64,000 nt of DNA from Leptospira sp. WS60.C2 (GTDB taxonomy: Bacteria > Spirochaetota > Leptospiria > Leptospirales > Leptospiraceae), in contig NZ_CP162133.1 in assembly GCF_040833955.1 (NCBI RefSeq), positions 1,117,001 to 1,181,000 of the forward strand, in the 5' to 3' direction. Positions within the stretch are counted from its first letter, which is position 1. The number at the start of each line of letters is the position of its first letter. The position numbers and the translations under genes are program-made. The notes beneath the pieces are model-generated. The model did not search any database. It was not told the DNA's origin and was given only the letters and a program-made list of their open reading frames with translations. Below, piece after piece: positions 34,876 through 43,693 of this stretch.

Positions 34876-36834
34876 ATTACCAATTTATTAATTGTCGAAT
34901 CCCCTACAAAGGCAACAACCATCTCTTCTTACTTAGGTAAGGATTGGTTGGTTGTTGCGACCAAAGGGCATATCAAAGACCTTCCACCCAAATCTTATGG
35001 TGTGGATCTAACCAATCAGTTCGAACCCGAATATGAATGGCTTAACGGTAAAAAAAATCTTTTTTCCACCATTGTCACCAAAGCTAAAAAATGTGAGGTC
35101 ATCTACATCGCAAGTGACCCTGATCGAGAAGGAGAAATTATCGCCAAACATTGCTTTGATGAGCTATCCAAACTAAAAAAACCAATCTATCGACTTCGAC
35201 TGAAGGAAATCACAAAGGAAGAATTAAAGACGCAAATTCAAAGAAAAGGTGGCTTGGATTTGGAAGCGATTGAATCACAAATTGCTCGCCGTGTGATCGA
35301 TCGAATTTTTGGTTTTGAAGTGTCTCCTGATTTGTGGAAACAATTAAGAATTCAAGGTTTGTCAGCGGGGCGAGTGCAATCAACGGTGCTCCATTGGATT
35401 TGTGAACGGGAAAAAGAAATCCAAAACTTCTCCAAAGAAACCTATGTTTTGCTCAAACTTCAAGGAAACTTGCAAGGTCAAAATGTCGAACTCAAATACC
35501 ACTCAGAAGATCGATTCAAAAAGGAAGAGGTTGAAACAATCTTAAAAGAGATTCAAATTCTACCAGAGCCCAGTCGTTTAAAACAACTTGTATTATCCAA
35601 GGTCAAAACCAAAAAGATCAAACGAAATCCTCCCAAAGCCTTTTCAACAGCAAGTTTACTGGAATCGAGTTTTCGTGCTCTTAAATTTGATTCTAAAAAA
35701 ACAATGCGAATCGCACAAAGTTTGTTTGAAGGAAAAAGGTTACAGGGAGGGGAAAGTGTTGGTCTCATCACCTATATGCGGACTGATAGCACAAGGGTTT
35801 CTTTGGAAAAACAAACATTAGGTGAAAATTACCTAAAAAAACAATATTCTAATCTTCTTCTCGAAGCAATCGAACGAAAGACCAAACAAAAAAAATTTTC
35901 CCAAGATGCACATGAAGCTATCGTTCCCATTAACCCTCACCTTACACCGGATCAAATTCGATCGTACGTGAGTGCCGATGAATTCAAATTGTACCAATTG
36001 ATTTGGGAACGGTTTTTAACCTCTCTATTAAAACCCGAAGTAGGAGAGGAGATCGTATATGAATTTCCTGTTGGGAAACATCTTTTCATTCATCAATTCG
36101 AAATCATTTTTGATCCAGGATTTAAAAACTTTCCAGAACTAAAACAAAAAGTAATAAAACCAAGGTTAGATGCGAAAGTAGGTGATGTCTTTTTTTATCA
36201 ATCTCATACCATGGAAGAAAAAGAAACAGAACCTCCGCTTCGTTATACGCAAGGAAAGTTGATCCAGAAAATGGAAGATACTGGAGTAGGGCGACCTTCT
36301 ACGTATGCTACCATTTTAGAAACGTTGAAACTTCGTAAATACATCGTAGAATACAAAAAAAACATAGGGCCATCCGCCTTGGGTGTGAAAGTGGATTCCT
36401 ATCTATTTTTAAACTTTAAAGAGTTGATCGGAGAGTCCTTCACAAAAGACCTCGAAACAGAACTAGACCAAATCACAGAACACAAAGAATCAAGAGTGAA
36501 TCTCATCTCTAAGTTCTATCGACAATTAAAGCAGATTCTAACGTCTCCTCGAAAGAAATGGGATGTGACCATCCAAGGGAGTATAGATTCAGTGGCTTCT
36601 GAAACATCGAAAGAAACTTTTCCCATTCCAAATTCAAAATCTCCTCGTAAGCATTCAGAAAAGAAATCGAGCCAAGGGAAAACGGGTCAAAGTCCAATCA
36701 TAGAGACTCGAAAATGCCCGAAGTGTTTGAATGGGACAGTGAAAACCAAACTGGGGAAAAATGGAAAAACCATTTATTTTTGTTCCCGTTACCCGCATTG
36801 TGACTACATCACCTATGACAACAAATCCGAGTAA
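34876..36834 (+). CDS. topA: DNA topoisomerase I, apparently with a non-standard ATT start
   Basis: Type IA topoisomerase that relaxes negative supercoils. The TOPRIM domain begins with 'LLIVESPTKATTISSYLGKDW' read from 34888, includes 'ASDPDREGE' and the active-site tyrosine is in 'GLITYMRTDSTRVS'. The C-terminus has one zinc-ribbon ('CPKCLNGT...CSRYPHC'). About 652 residues, short for TopA because of the single ribbon. The first NTG codon in frame is TTG at 34948, but that would cut off the catalytic 'VESPTKA' strand. Between the in-frame stop TAA at 34861 and that point there is no ATG, GTG or TTG; the ATT at 34876 ('MTNLLIVESPTKA') is the best start. CGGAAA lies about 8 bases before it. 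Confidence 0.9.
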   Translation: MTNLLIVESPTKATTISSYLGKDWLVVATKGHIKDLPPKSYGVDLTNQFEPEYEWLNGKKNLFSTIVTKAKKCEVIYIASDPDREGEIIAKHCFDELSKLKKPIYRLRLKEITKEELKTQIQRKGGLDLEAIESQIARRVIDRIFGFEVSPDLWKQLRIQGLSAGRVQSTVLHWICEREKEIQNFSKETYVLLKLQGNLQGQNVELKYHSEDRFKKEEVETILKEIQILPEPSRLKQLVLSKVKTKKIKRNPPKAFSTASLLESSFRALKFDSKKTMRIAQSLFEGKRLQGGESVGLITYMRTDSTRVSLEKQTLGENYLKKQYSNLLLEAIERKTKQKKFSQDAHEAIVPINPHLTPDQIRSYVSADEFKLYQLIWERFLTSLLKPEVGEEIVYEFPVGKHLFIHQFEIIFDPGFKNFPELKQKVIKPRLDAKVGDVFFYQSHTMEEKETEPPLRYTQGKLIQKMEDTGVGRPSTYATILETLKLRKYIVEYKKNIGPSALGVKVDSYLFLNFKELIGESFTKDLETELDQITEHKESRVNLISKFYRQLKQILTSPRKKWDVTIQGSIDSVASETSKETFPIPNSKSPRKHSEKKSSQGKTGQSPIIETRKCPKCLNGTVKTKLGKNGKTIYFCSRYPHCDYITYDNKSE

Positions 36835-37903
36835 AACATTGGTCCTTGTGAATTTAGGAGGACCTCGAACTTCTGATGAAATCGAAGTTTTCTTAAGAGA
36901 TTTATTTTCCGATCCTTTTGTCTTTGATTTGCCATTGCCTGAATTTTTACGCATTCGTCTGGCAAGGTTTATTGCAAAAAAGAGAGCACCGAAAGTGCAA
37001 ACCACCTATGCTTCCATGGGTTTTGGTGGTGGGTCTCCCCTTGTGAGTGAAACAGAAAAACAAGCAGAACGTTTAGAAACCATTCTGAACAAACTCACAA
37101 AGGATACTTGGAAAGTCATCGTGTCAATGACATGTGGGTTTCCAAACATACGTGATAAAGAATTTTTAAAACCAGATCCAAATACCATCTATCTACCGTT
37201 ATATCCACAATTTTCCCGTTCTACTGTTTTATCGACTCTTGCGATCTTGGAAAATAAATTCGGTGAATGTCCAGTTGGGAGTGGTGGATATGTCCCACAT
37301 TTTGGTTTGGAACCAAAGTTTCACCAAATCACTGCTAGGTTTATTTATGAATATTTTACAGATCAGTTGAATCAGGCTGAATTTTTACATTACCCGAAAG
37401 AAAAACCAAATTGTGATTGGAAAGATTTGGATCTAATCTTTTCTGCTCACGGTGTTCCGATGCGCCTCATTCGCAAAGGGGATCGTTATATGGAAGAATT
37501 GAAAGACTCCATCAAAAGAATCACGGAGGAACTGAGGTTGTTTGGTTATCGGGGAAACGTTCACCTTTCTTACCAAAGTAAGGTGGGACCTGCCAAGTGG
37601 ACGGAACCGAATACGATTGAAACCATTTCCACTTTGGCAAACCAAGGAAAACACATCGCAGTATATCCAATTAGTTTTGTCAGTGACCACTTGGAAACTC
37701 TCGAAGAAATTGGGGAACAATTCAAAGAGCTAACCTGGGAAAAAGGTGGAAAATCCTTCGTAAGAATTCCAGCACTCGGTGTCTACCAACCGTTTCTAGA
37801 GTTTTTGGCAGAACGAGTCATCCAAGGAGACAGGTTCATTCACCATTGCCTATGCAAAGAGAAAGGCGGAGAATCACTAGAAGGATGTCGATTCAAAGAT
37901 TGA
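36815..37903 (+). CDS. hemH: Ferrochelatase
   Basis: Inserts Fe2+ into protoporphyrin IX, the last step of heme synthesis. About 362 residues. 'VLVNLGGPRTSDEIEVFLRDLFSDP' marks the N-terminus, the metal/porphyrin histidine is in 'IFSAHGVPMRLI' and the conserved acidic segment is 'SDHLETLEEI'. A cysteine-rich C-terminus ('HHCLCKEKGGESLEGC') could bind a cluster, as in some bacterial ferrochelatases; this is inference. The start is ambiguous: ATG 36815 overlaps topA by 20 bases, whereas ATG 36761 has GGGGA before it but overlaps by 74. The 3' end overlaps the convergent hemG. Confidence 0.94.
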   Translation: MTTNPSKTLVLVNLGGPRTSDEIEVFLRDLFSDPFVFDLPLPEFLRIRLARFIAKKRAPKVQTTYASMGFGGGSPLVSETEKQAERLETILNKLTKDTWKVIVSMTCGFPNIRDKEFLKPDPNTIYLPLYPQFSRSTVLSTLAILENKFGECPVGSGGYVPHFGLEPKFHQITARFIYEYFTDQLNQAEFLHYPKEKPNCDWKDLDLIFSAHGVPMRLIRKGDRYMEELKDSIKRITEELRLFGYRGNVHLSYQSKVGPAKWTEPNTIETISTLANQGKHIAVYPISFVSDHLETLEEIGEQFKELTWEKGGKSFVRIPALGVYQPFLEFLAERVIQGDRFIHHCLCKEKGGESLEGCRFKD

Positions 37904-39085
37904 CCTAAGGCCAATTCCTTTTCTGTAATTACCAAAGAACCGAATCTCTTTTCCTTTGGTTTTCCAATTGGATTCTATGAGTTCGAGTTTTTGGTTCAAA
38001 CGAAGTAAGTTTAAATCATAGGCAGGAAAAACACCCTCCCATGTGGTTTTGTAAACACTTGTCGGTGTGTCTTCTTTTCCTGTGATGGTTTTGCGATCAG
38101 TTTCTAATATGGTTTCCCATTCTATTTGGGAGGTTGTTTCGGCTAACTTTGGATAAATCCAGGTCTCGGAGTGATGGTTTCCTGTCACCCGATCAGCAAA
38201 GATATCTGAATTGCATAAAACTCCCAACGCAGAAATTCCTTCCTTCTTCCCAAATAAAACACCAAAACACGGTTTTTTTGTGAGTCTTGTTTTGCCAAAC
38301 CGAGTGATGGTGGTGATTGTTAATAAATTGGGTTTTTCATCCTCTGTGAGATTTGCATCGATCATCGGAAGCAGTTTCTTTAGCGAAATGCAGATATGAA
38401 TTGAACCATTGATGTTTCCCAGTTCTTCCAAATGTTTCAATGGAACGTTTGTTTTGATGGTAATCTTGGGTGAAAGATACGTAACCAAATGAGAGACTAA
38501 ATCTCCCATCCCGTTCGGAAAGGATACGGTTCCGTATGTTTTCTTTTTGTTCTTTTTGATTTCTTTGAAAATTGTACTTTTGCCACTTCCATCCCATTTG
38601 GAAAAAATGGTGTCCGCTTGTAAGCCGGTGAGTCTTGTTCCATAAATGCCACCAAGCGCAGGTTCTATGATATTTTTTGTGACAGAGGATCCAAACATTT
38701 GATTTCCCCATTCTTCAAAGTTTAGGTTGGGATCAAATTTGAGCTTTTTTAGGAAAATCGAATACAGGAGTTTTATTCCCGAAAGAAGGGATATAGGAAG
38801 TCGGGAAAGTTTTTGGTTCGTCCAAAAATACCTACGTTTGGAGGCTTTTCTCGGAAAAACTGGGGAAAGGCTAATGTCAGCTAACATCGATTTGATGTCA
38901 TCTGTCAAAAGAATTCCATTGGCCGCAAGTTCCACCAAACCTTCTTTTTCCTTTCGGGTTCCAATGACTCCTCCTAAAGAATCCTTTTCTTCATAGAGTG
39001 TGACATGATTTCCTTGTTTCACATGGTGATACGCGTGAAATAAACCAGTAATGCCTCCGCCAAAGATATGGATGTCTTCGTTCAT
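37877..39085 (-). CDS. hemG: Protoporphyrinogen oxidase (HemY/PPO type)
   Basis: FAD enzyme that oxidises protoporphyrinogen IX to protoporphyrin IX with O2. 402 residues. 'IFGGGITGLFHAYHHVKQGNHVTLYEEKDSLGG' at the N-terminus is the FAD-binding motif, and 'LEPALGGIYGT'-type sequence ('EPALGGIYGTRLTG') is typical of the PPO family. The C-terminal FAD segment 'FFGNYRKGIGLRSIF' is recognisable. It is the last gene of the minus-strand hem operon, with a four-base overlap to hemN. It belongs to the HemY family by sequence; the symbol follows the leptospiral usage I recall. Confidence 0.92.
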   Translation of the reverse strand: MNEDIHIFGGGITGLFHAYHHVKQGNHVTLYEEKDSLGGVIGTRKEKEGLVELAANGILLTDDIKSMLADISLSPVFPRKASKRRYFWTNQKLSRLPISLLSGIKLLYSIFLKKLKFDPNLNFEEWGNQMFGSSVTKNIIEPALGGIYGTRLTGLQADTIFSKWDGSGKSTIFKEIKKNKKKTYGTVSFPNGMGDLVSHLVTYLSPKITIKTNVPLKHLEELGNINGSIHICISLKKLLPMIDANLTEDEKPNLLTITTITRFGKTRLTKKPCFGVLFGKKEGISALGVLCNSDIFADRVTGNHHSETWIYPKLAETTSQIEWETILETDRKTITGKEDTPTSVYKTTWEGVFPAYDLNLLRLNQKLELIESNWKTKGKEIRFFGNYRKGIGLRSIFESTSF

Positions 39086-40422
39086 ATTGCTTTGGAAAAA
39101 ACAGGACCAGTGGGTTTACTTGCTTGGAGTTTTTCATCAAACGCCATCGCGACAATTCGTAAGAATGGTTTTCCAATCTCTGTGATCGAGAGAATTTCAT
39201 TTTGCCAGGAAATGAGTTTGTCTTTTTCCATTTCCGATAAAAACTCTTTTACATGGTGTAACATTTCTTTGGGAACGATCACTTGCCAAGAAGTCATAAG
39301 TTCCAAGATCAAATGTTTTCTATCTTGGTCTGATTTTGTGAGTTTATGACCTCGAAAGATCGGTAGATTCCCATCCACAAGAGATTTGCGATATTTCATT
39401 TCCAGTTTGATATTTTGAAAAAACAAATTTGGTGTTTCGGAGATGGAAGATGACCCAAGACCTAACATAACATCGGTTTTGGAATCACTGTAACCCATAA
39501 AATTTCTATGCAATTTTTTAGCATTGAATGCTTTCCATAATTTGTCATGAGGAAGAGCAAAATGATCCATCCCAATTTCCCTATACCCTTCCCGTTCCAG
39601 AATGGCTCGTCCCATCTCATATAACTCGCGTTTGAGCGTTGGTTCTGGTAAATCTGCTTCTGTAAACAACCTTTGGGAAGCTTTGATCCAAGGAACATGC
39701 GCATAGGAATAAAAGGCAATTCGATCTGGTTTTAATTCCAACGTTTTTTCCATCGTGTATTTCATGGAATCGAGTGATTGTTTTGGTAAACCGTAGATCA
39801 AATCGAAGTTTACCGAATCAAAGCCAAGGGATCTTGCTTCAAGTGTGATGTTCTCCGTGAGTTCAAACGGTTGGATTCGATTCACGAGTCTTTGGACTTC
39901 CGGATCAAAGTCCTGGACTCCCAAACTGATTCGTTTGAAACCAAGACCGTGTAATAGTTTGAGTTGAGAAACCCTTGTTCTTCTTGGGTCCACTTCAATG
40001 GAATACTGCGGGTCTTTTGCTTGTGGGAGTTGGTTTAAAATGGACTCGATGGTCGATTGCAGATTGTAATCTGAGAGATACGTTGGGCTACCACCACCTA
40101 AGTGCAGTTCGCTCAGTTCCTTTCCTTTGAGGGCAGAAACATTTTGAATGTAGAGCTGTAATTCTTTTTGGATTGCGGTCACATATGGTTCTTCCACCGA
40201 ATGGTTTTTGGTGATGGAGGTGTTACAGCCGCAGAACGTACAAAGCGTTTCACAAAAGGGGATATGAAGGTAAACGGCTAGTTTGGATTCTCTTGGCGAA
40301 AGATTTGTTTGTAGTGAGTTTACGCATTCTTCCACGGTTGGAGAATCTGTCCAATACGGCACAGTTGGGTAACTAGTGTACCTAGGTGCGGGAGTATCAT
40401 ATTTTTCGAGTAAGTGTTTCAT
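39082..40422 (-). CDS. hemN: Oxygen-independent coproporphyrinogen III oxidase
   Basis: Radical SAM enzyme that converts coproporphyrinogen III to protoporphyrinogen IX. 446 residues. The cluster motif is 'HIPFCETLCTFCGCN' (CxxxCxxC plus the extra C of true HemN), near residues 54-68, and 'HLGGGSPTYLS' is the SAM-contact glycine motif. The N-terminal 'YDTPAPRYTSYPTVPYW' trip-wire segment distinguishes HemN from HemW. A leptospire is an aerobe, so use of the O2-independent enzyme together with an O2-using PPO is worth noting. Confidence 0.96.
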   Translation of the reverse strand: MKHLLEKYDTPAPRYTSYPTVPYWTDSPTVEECVNSLQTNLSPRESKLAVYLHIPFCETLCTFCGCNTSITKNHSVEEPYVTAIQKELQLYIQNVSALKGKELSELHLGGGSPTYLSDYNLQSTIESILNQLPQAKDPQYSIEVDPRRTRVSQLKLLHGLGFKRISLGVQDFDPEVQRLVNRIQPFELTENITLEARSLGFDSVNFDLIYGLPKQSLDSMKYTMEKTLELKPDRIAFYSYAHVPWIKASQRLFTEADLPEPTLKRELYEMGRAILEREGYREIGMDHFALPHDKLWKAFNAKKLHRNFMGYSDSKTDVMLGLGSSSISETPNLFFQNIKLEMKYRKSLVDGNLPIFRGHKLTKSDQDRKHLILELMTSWQVIVPKEMLHHVKEFLSEMEKDKLISWQNEILSITEIGKPFLRIVAMAFDEKLQASKPTGPVFSKAI

Positions 40423-41462
40423 GCACTAAACACCTTTCTTGTTTCTTCAATAAGTAGATGAACTGATCTTTCCGGAGTGAATTGTAAAACTCCATGGCCA
40501 AGGCCTGCCACCCATCCAGCTCTCTCTTTCGGATCTAAATCTCTTATGGGGAGTAAATATTCTTTGATTTTTCCTTTGAGAGTGGTTTCATCAGCAAACA
40601 ATAATTCTTGGTCAAAGTTTCCTTGGATGAAACCTTTTCCACCAAATTCACGTAATATTGTCTCAATGGAAAAACGGTGGTCAACACCGAAGCCTGTTAA
40701 ATTTGGAATGGATTGAATTTGACGCAATTGCGCTTCTGTGGAGTTTTTTGCATAATAACCTATTTGTTTTGGAAAGGATTTTGTGAGTTCCGAAATTGGA
40801 TCTGTTACATACCTTCGGAAATGGTTAGGATCGAGCATCCCCGCCGCTGTATCAAACATCATCACTACTTCTGCACCACCTTGCAATTGTAATTCGATGT
40901 TCTTTTTCAAAAGCGGAATGAGGATGGAATAAAACGAATCAACAAACTCCCTGTTTGTTTTGATAAAGGATAAATTTCCATCGTGTTTGCCAATACTAGC
41001 ATACGTCATGAGGGTAAAGGGTCCACCCACAAAACCGATGAGCGATACATCGTTTGGCAATACCTCACGAGTTCGGATGACTGCTTCCTTTTGGAAATAC
41101 AAATCTTCGATAGCTTCGTCTACTGGTTTTAGTTTCTGCAAATCCGTAGTGGATGTTAGAGAAAAGGAAAGTTTTGGACCAGGATCGTAAGTAAGTCCCA
41201 TTCCCAGAGCTTCCAAAGGAAAGAGTAGATCCGAAAAAAGGATACTCACATCAAATCCAAATTCTTTGACAGGACCAAGAGCCACTTCCGCAGCAAGTTC
41301 TGGTTGTTTACAAAGTTCCATAAAACCATAGGATTCTTTGAGTTTTCGATAATGGGAATGGTATCTTCCAGCTTGGCGCATGAACCAAATGGGCGGAACA
41401 TTTTGTGGGACTAATTGGATCGCGTTGGCAAATTTTTCGTTATAGTATTTTGTTGTGATCAT
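40419..41462 (-). CDS. hemE: Uroporphyrinogen decarboxylase
   Basis: Removes four acetate carboxyl groups from uroporphyrinogen III to give coproporphyrinogen III. 347 residues. 'PPIWFMRQAGRY' (residues 24-35) is the active-site signature, with 'ILFSDLLFPLEALGMGL' and 'GFVGGPFTLMTY' following as in all HemE proteins. Start and stop overlap or abut the neighbouring hem genes (ATGA with hemN, three bases after hemL). Confidence 0.97.
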   Translation of the reverse strand: MITTKYYNEKFANAIQLVPQNVPPIWFMRQAGRYHSHYRKLKESYGFMELCKQPELAAEVALGPVKEFGFDVSILFSDLLFPLEALGMGLTYDPGPKLSFSLTSTTDLQKLKPVDEAIEDLYFQKEAVIRTREVLPNDVSLIGFVGGPFTLMTYASIGKHDGNLSFIKTNREFVDSFYSILIPLLKKNIELQLQGGAEVVMMFDTAAGMLDPNHFRRYVTDPISELTKSFPKQIGYYAKNSTEAQLRQIQSIPNLTGFGVDHRFSIETILREFGGKGFIQGNFDQELLFADETTLKGKIKEYLLPIRDLDPKERAGWVAGLGHGVLQFTPERSVHLLIEETRKVFSA

Positions 41463-41465
41463 GGT

Positions 41466-42743
41466 TTAGTCCTTTAGTGCTTCTTTTGTTTTTTCGAGCG
41501 TGAGTGAAATGATTTCGCTTGTATGGGCAGTGGATAAAAATCCAACTTCATAGCCACTGGGAGCAAGATAAACACCGCGATTTAGGAGTTTGTGAAAGAG
41601 TGTCGCAAAATTTGTTTTGTGTGTGCTTGGGATTTCATCAATGGTGCGAATCGGTTTTTCCGTTTTTCCTTTGAGCCAAAAGAGACTTCCGAAGGTCACA
41701 GCTTCCCAATTCGGATCACCATGCTCCTTTAACAGTTTGAGGATTCCATCTGTTAATTGTTTGGTGGAAGTCTCTAGTGTTTGGTATGGGTTCTCTTCCC
41801 ATGCTTTGGTAAGAGTTTTGAGTCCAGCACGCATTCCAATGGGATTAGCTGACAAGGTTCCTGCTTGGTAAACGGGGCCACTCGGTGACACAAGATCCAT
41901 GAGGTCACGTCTACCTGCATAGGCTCCTACAGGAAATCCACCACCGATGATCTTTCCATAACAGACCAAATCGGGTGTGATCCCTGTTACGCCAGCCATC
42001 CCTTGGAAGGAGACACGAAATCCAGAAATCACTTCATCAAACAGAAGGATAACACCATATTTGGTGGTAAGTTCACGGCATTTTTTTAAAAATTCAATTC
42101 TTTGCGGAAGGAGCCCATAGTTGGCGGGAAGTGGTTCTATCGCCAAACAAGCGATATTCGATCCTTCTCTGGTAAATAACTCTTCGAGTTTCTCTTCATC
42201 ATCTAAGGGTAGAACCAGTGTGTTTTGGATGATCTCAGGACCGATTCCTTTGCTATCACTCGAACTAAGACCAGCAAGTCCCGAACCAGACTTCACTAAG
42301 AGTTGATCGAGATGGCCATGATAACAACCGTCAAATTTTAGAATTTTGTTTCGTCCAGTCGCCGCTCTTGCTACGCGAAGGGCACTCATGACGGCTTCTG
42401 TACCTGAGTTCACAAAACGAATTTTTTCTACCCAGGGAATTCTAGAGGTAATGAACTCTGCTAGTTCCAAAGAGTAGGGTTCACAAGCACCAAACGACCA
42501 AGCTTTGCGCACGGTGTCTTCCACCACTTCTTGGATTTCTGGATGTCTGTGACCAAAGAGAAGTGGGCCAAAACTCAAACAATAGTCGATGTATTCGTTT
42601 CCTTCGACTGACGTAAGAAAGGCGCCGTTGGCTTCCTTAAAAAATACGGGTGTACCTCCTACAGAAGAGAAGGAACGCACAGGACTGTGGACACCTCCAG
42701 GTACCACTTGTTTGGATCGTTCGAATAATGTTTGCGAATTCAT
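41466..42743 (-). CDS. hemL: Glutamate-1-semialdehyde 2,1-aminomutase
   Basis: PLP enzyme that moves the amino group of glutamate-1-semialdehyde to give 5-aminolevulinate in the C5 pathway. About 425 residues. '[12 protein letters not shown]' is the N-terminal signature, '[22 protein letters not shown]' binds PLP phosphate, and the PLP lysine is in '[16 protein letters not shown]'. The ATG at 42743 overlaps the hemB stop by four bases and gives '[12 protein letters not shown]'; an ATG at 42818 would run 75 bases into hemB. Confidence 0.97.
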   Translation of the reverse strand: MNSQTLFERSKQVVPGGVHSPVRSFSSVGGTPVFFKEANGAFLTSVEGNEYIDYCLSFGPLLFGHRHPEIQEVVEDTVRKAWSFGACEPYSLELAEFITSRIPWVEKIRFVNSGTEAVMSALRVARAATGRNKILKFDGCYHGHLDQLLVKSGSGLAGLSSSDSKGIGPEIIQNTLVLPLDDEEKLEELFTREGSNIACLAIEPLPANYGLLPQRIEFLKKCRELTTKYGVILLFDEVISGFRVSFQGMAGVTGITPDLVCYGKIIGGGFPVGAYAGRRDLMDLVSPSGPVYQAGTLSANPIGMRAGLKTLTKAWEENPYQTLETSTKQLTDGILKLLKEHGDPNWEAVTFGSLFWLKGKTEKPIRTIDEIPSTHKTNFATLFHKLLNRGVYLAPSGYEVGFLSTAHTSEIISLTLEKTKEALKD

Positions 42744-43693
42744 GAATACAACCTTTGTGCAAGTCTTGCACCATATGTGATTAAAAAGGAAGAACCAGCT
42801 CTTCGAAACACATTCCATGTTTCTTTCATAGCCTCTTCAAAATCTAAAAAACCTTCATTTGCTAAATACACCAAACTTGCATACTCTCCACTCACTTGGT
42901 AAGCACCTGTAGGAAGTCCTGTTTTTTCTTTGATAGGGCCAAGCAAATCAATCGCCGTCATTCCTGGTTTTACCATTAACAAATCAGCACCTTCTTCTTT
43001 GTCTCTAAGGGATGTTTGGATGGCAGTGTCTCTGTCTCGCACATCAAGTTGGTATCCGCTTCTGTCACCAAACTGGGGTGAGGAGTCAGCGGCACCACGA
43101 AAAGGACCGTAAAAATTGCTTTTGAACTTAGTCGAATAACTCATGATGGGAATGTGAGAGTGGTTGTTTTCATCGAGTATCTTTCTATGGGATGCGATAC
43201 GTCCATCCATCATATCACTCGGCGCAATTCCATCTGCACCAGCATCCGCATAAATTAAGGCAAGCTCTGACAATCGTTTGAGACTAAGATCAAGATCGAT
43301 GACACCATTGGAATGGAAATGACAACAGTGACCTGTTGTTGTGACAGAGCAAATGCACGTATCGAGCCATAAAAATAAATTTGGAAATTCTTTTTTGATG
43401 AGGCTGATATTCGTTTTGTAAAACTCTCTCGAAAAACTGGTATCAGACTTTTCATTTGGAACCATAAAGAGTAAAAATTGAGTCACACCCGATTTTTGAT
43501 CTGCTTCGATCTGTTTTAAAATGGTTTTGTTTGTGTCTCGGTAAACGCCGGTTAGACCCTTTATTGGTTCTTTTTCTGTGAGCCCTTCTACCAGAAATAA
43601 TGGTTGGATCATTTTTTTTGTGTTTAAAGAACCTGATTCACTTAAGTCGCGTAGGAATTGGTTGGATCGTAATCGTAAGGTGTTTTGTTTCAT
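42740..43693 (-). CDS. hemB: Porphobilinogen synthase (ALA dehydratase)
   Basis: Joins two 5-aminolevulinate molecules to porphobilinogen. 317 residues. Metal-binding cysteines are in '[18 protein letters not shown]', Schiff-base lysines are in '[16 protein letters not shown]' and '[12 protein letters not shown]', and '[15 protein letters not shown]' is present. The cysteine-rich loop points to a zinc-dependent type. Starts with an ATGA overlap to hemCD. Confidence 0.97.
   Translation of the reverse strand: MKQNTLRLRSNQFLRDLSESGSLNTKKMIQPLFLVEGLTEKEPIKGLTGVYRDTNKTILKQIEADQKSGVTQFLLFMVPNEKSDTSFSREFYKTNISLIKKEFPNLFLWLDTCICSVTTTGHCCHFHSNGVIDLDLSLKRLSELALIYADAGADGIAPSDMMDGRIASHRKILDENNHSHIPIMSYSTKFKSNFYGPFRGAADSSPQFGDRSGYQLDVRDRDTAIQTSLRDKEEGADLLMVKPGMTAIDLLGPIKEKTGLPTGAYQVSGEYASLVYLANEGFLDFEEAMKETWNVFRRAGSSFLITYGARLAQRLYS

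Noticed and set aside
34948..36834. TTG at 34948 as the start of topA
   Set aside because: It would remove the conserved catalytic TOPRIM strand that is encoded in frame just upstream.
42743..42818. Upstream ATG for hemL at 42818
   Set aside because: It would overlap hemB by about 75 bases and add a non-conserved tail; the ATGA overlap at 42743 fits the rest of the operon.
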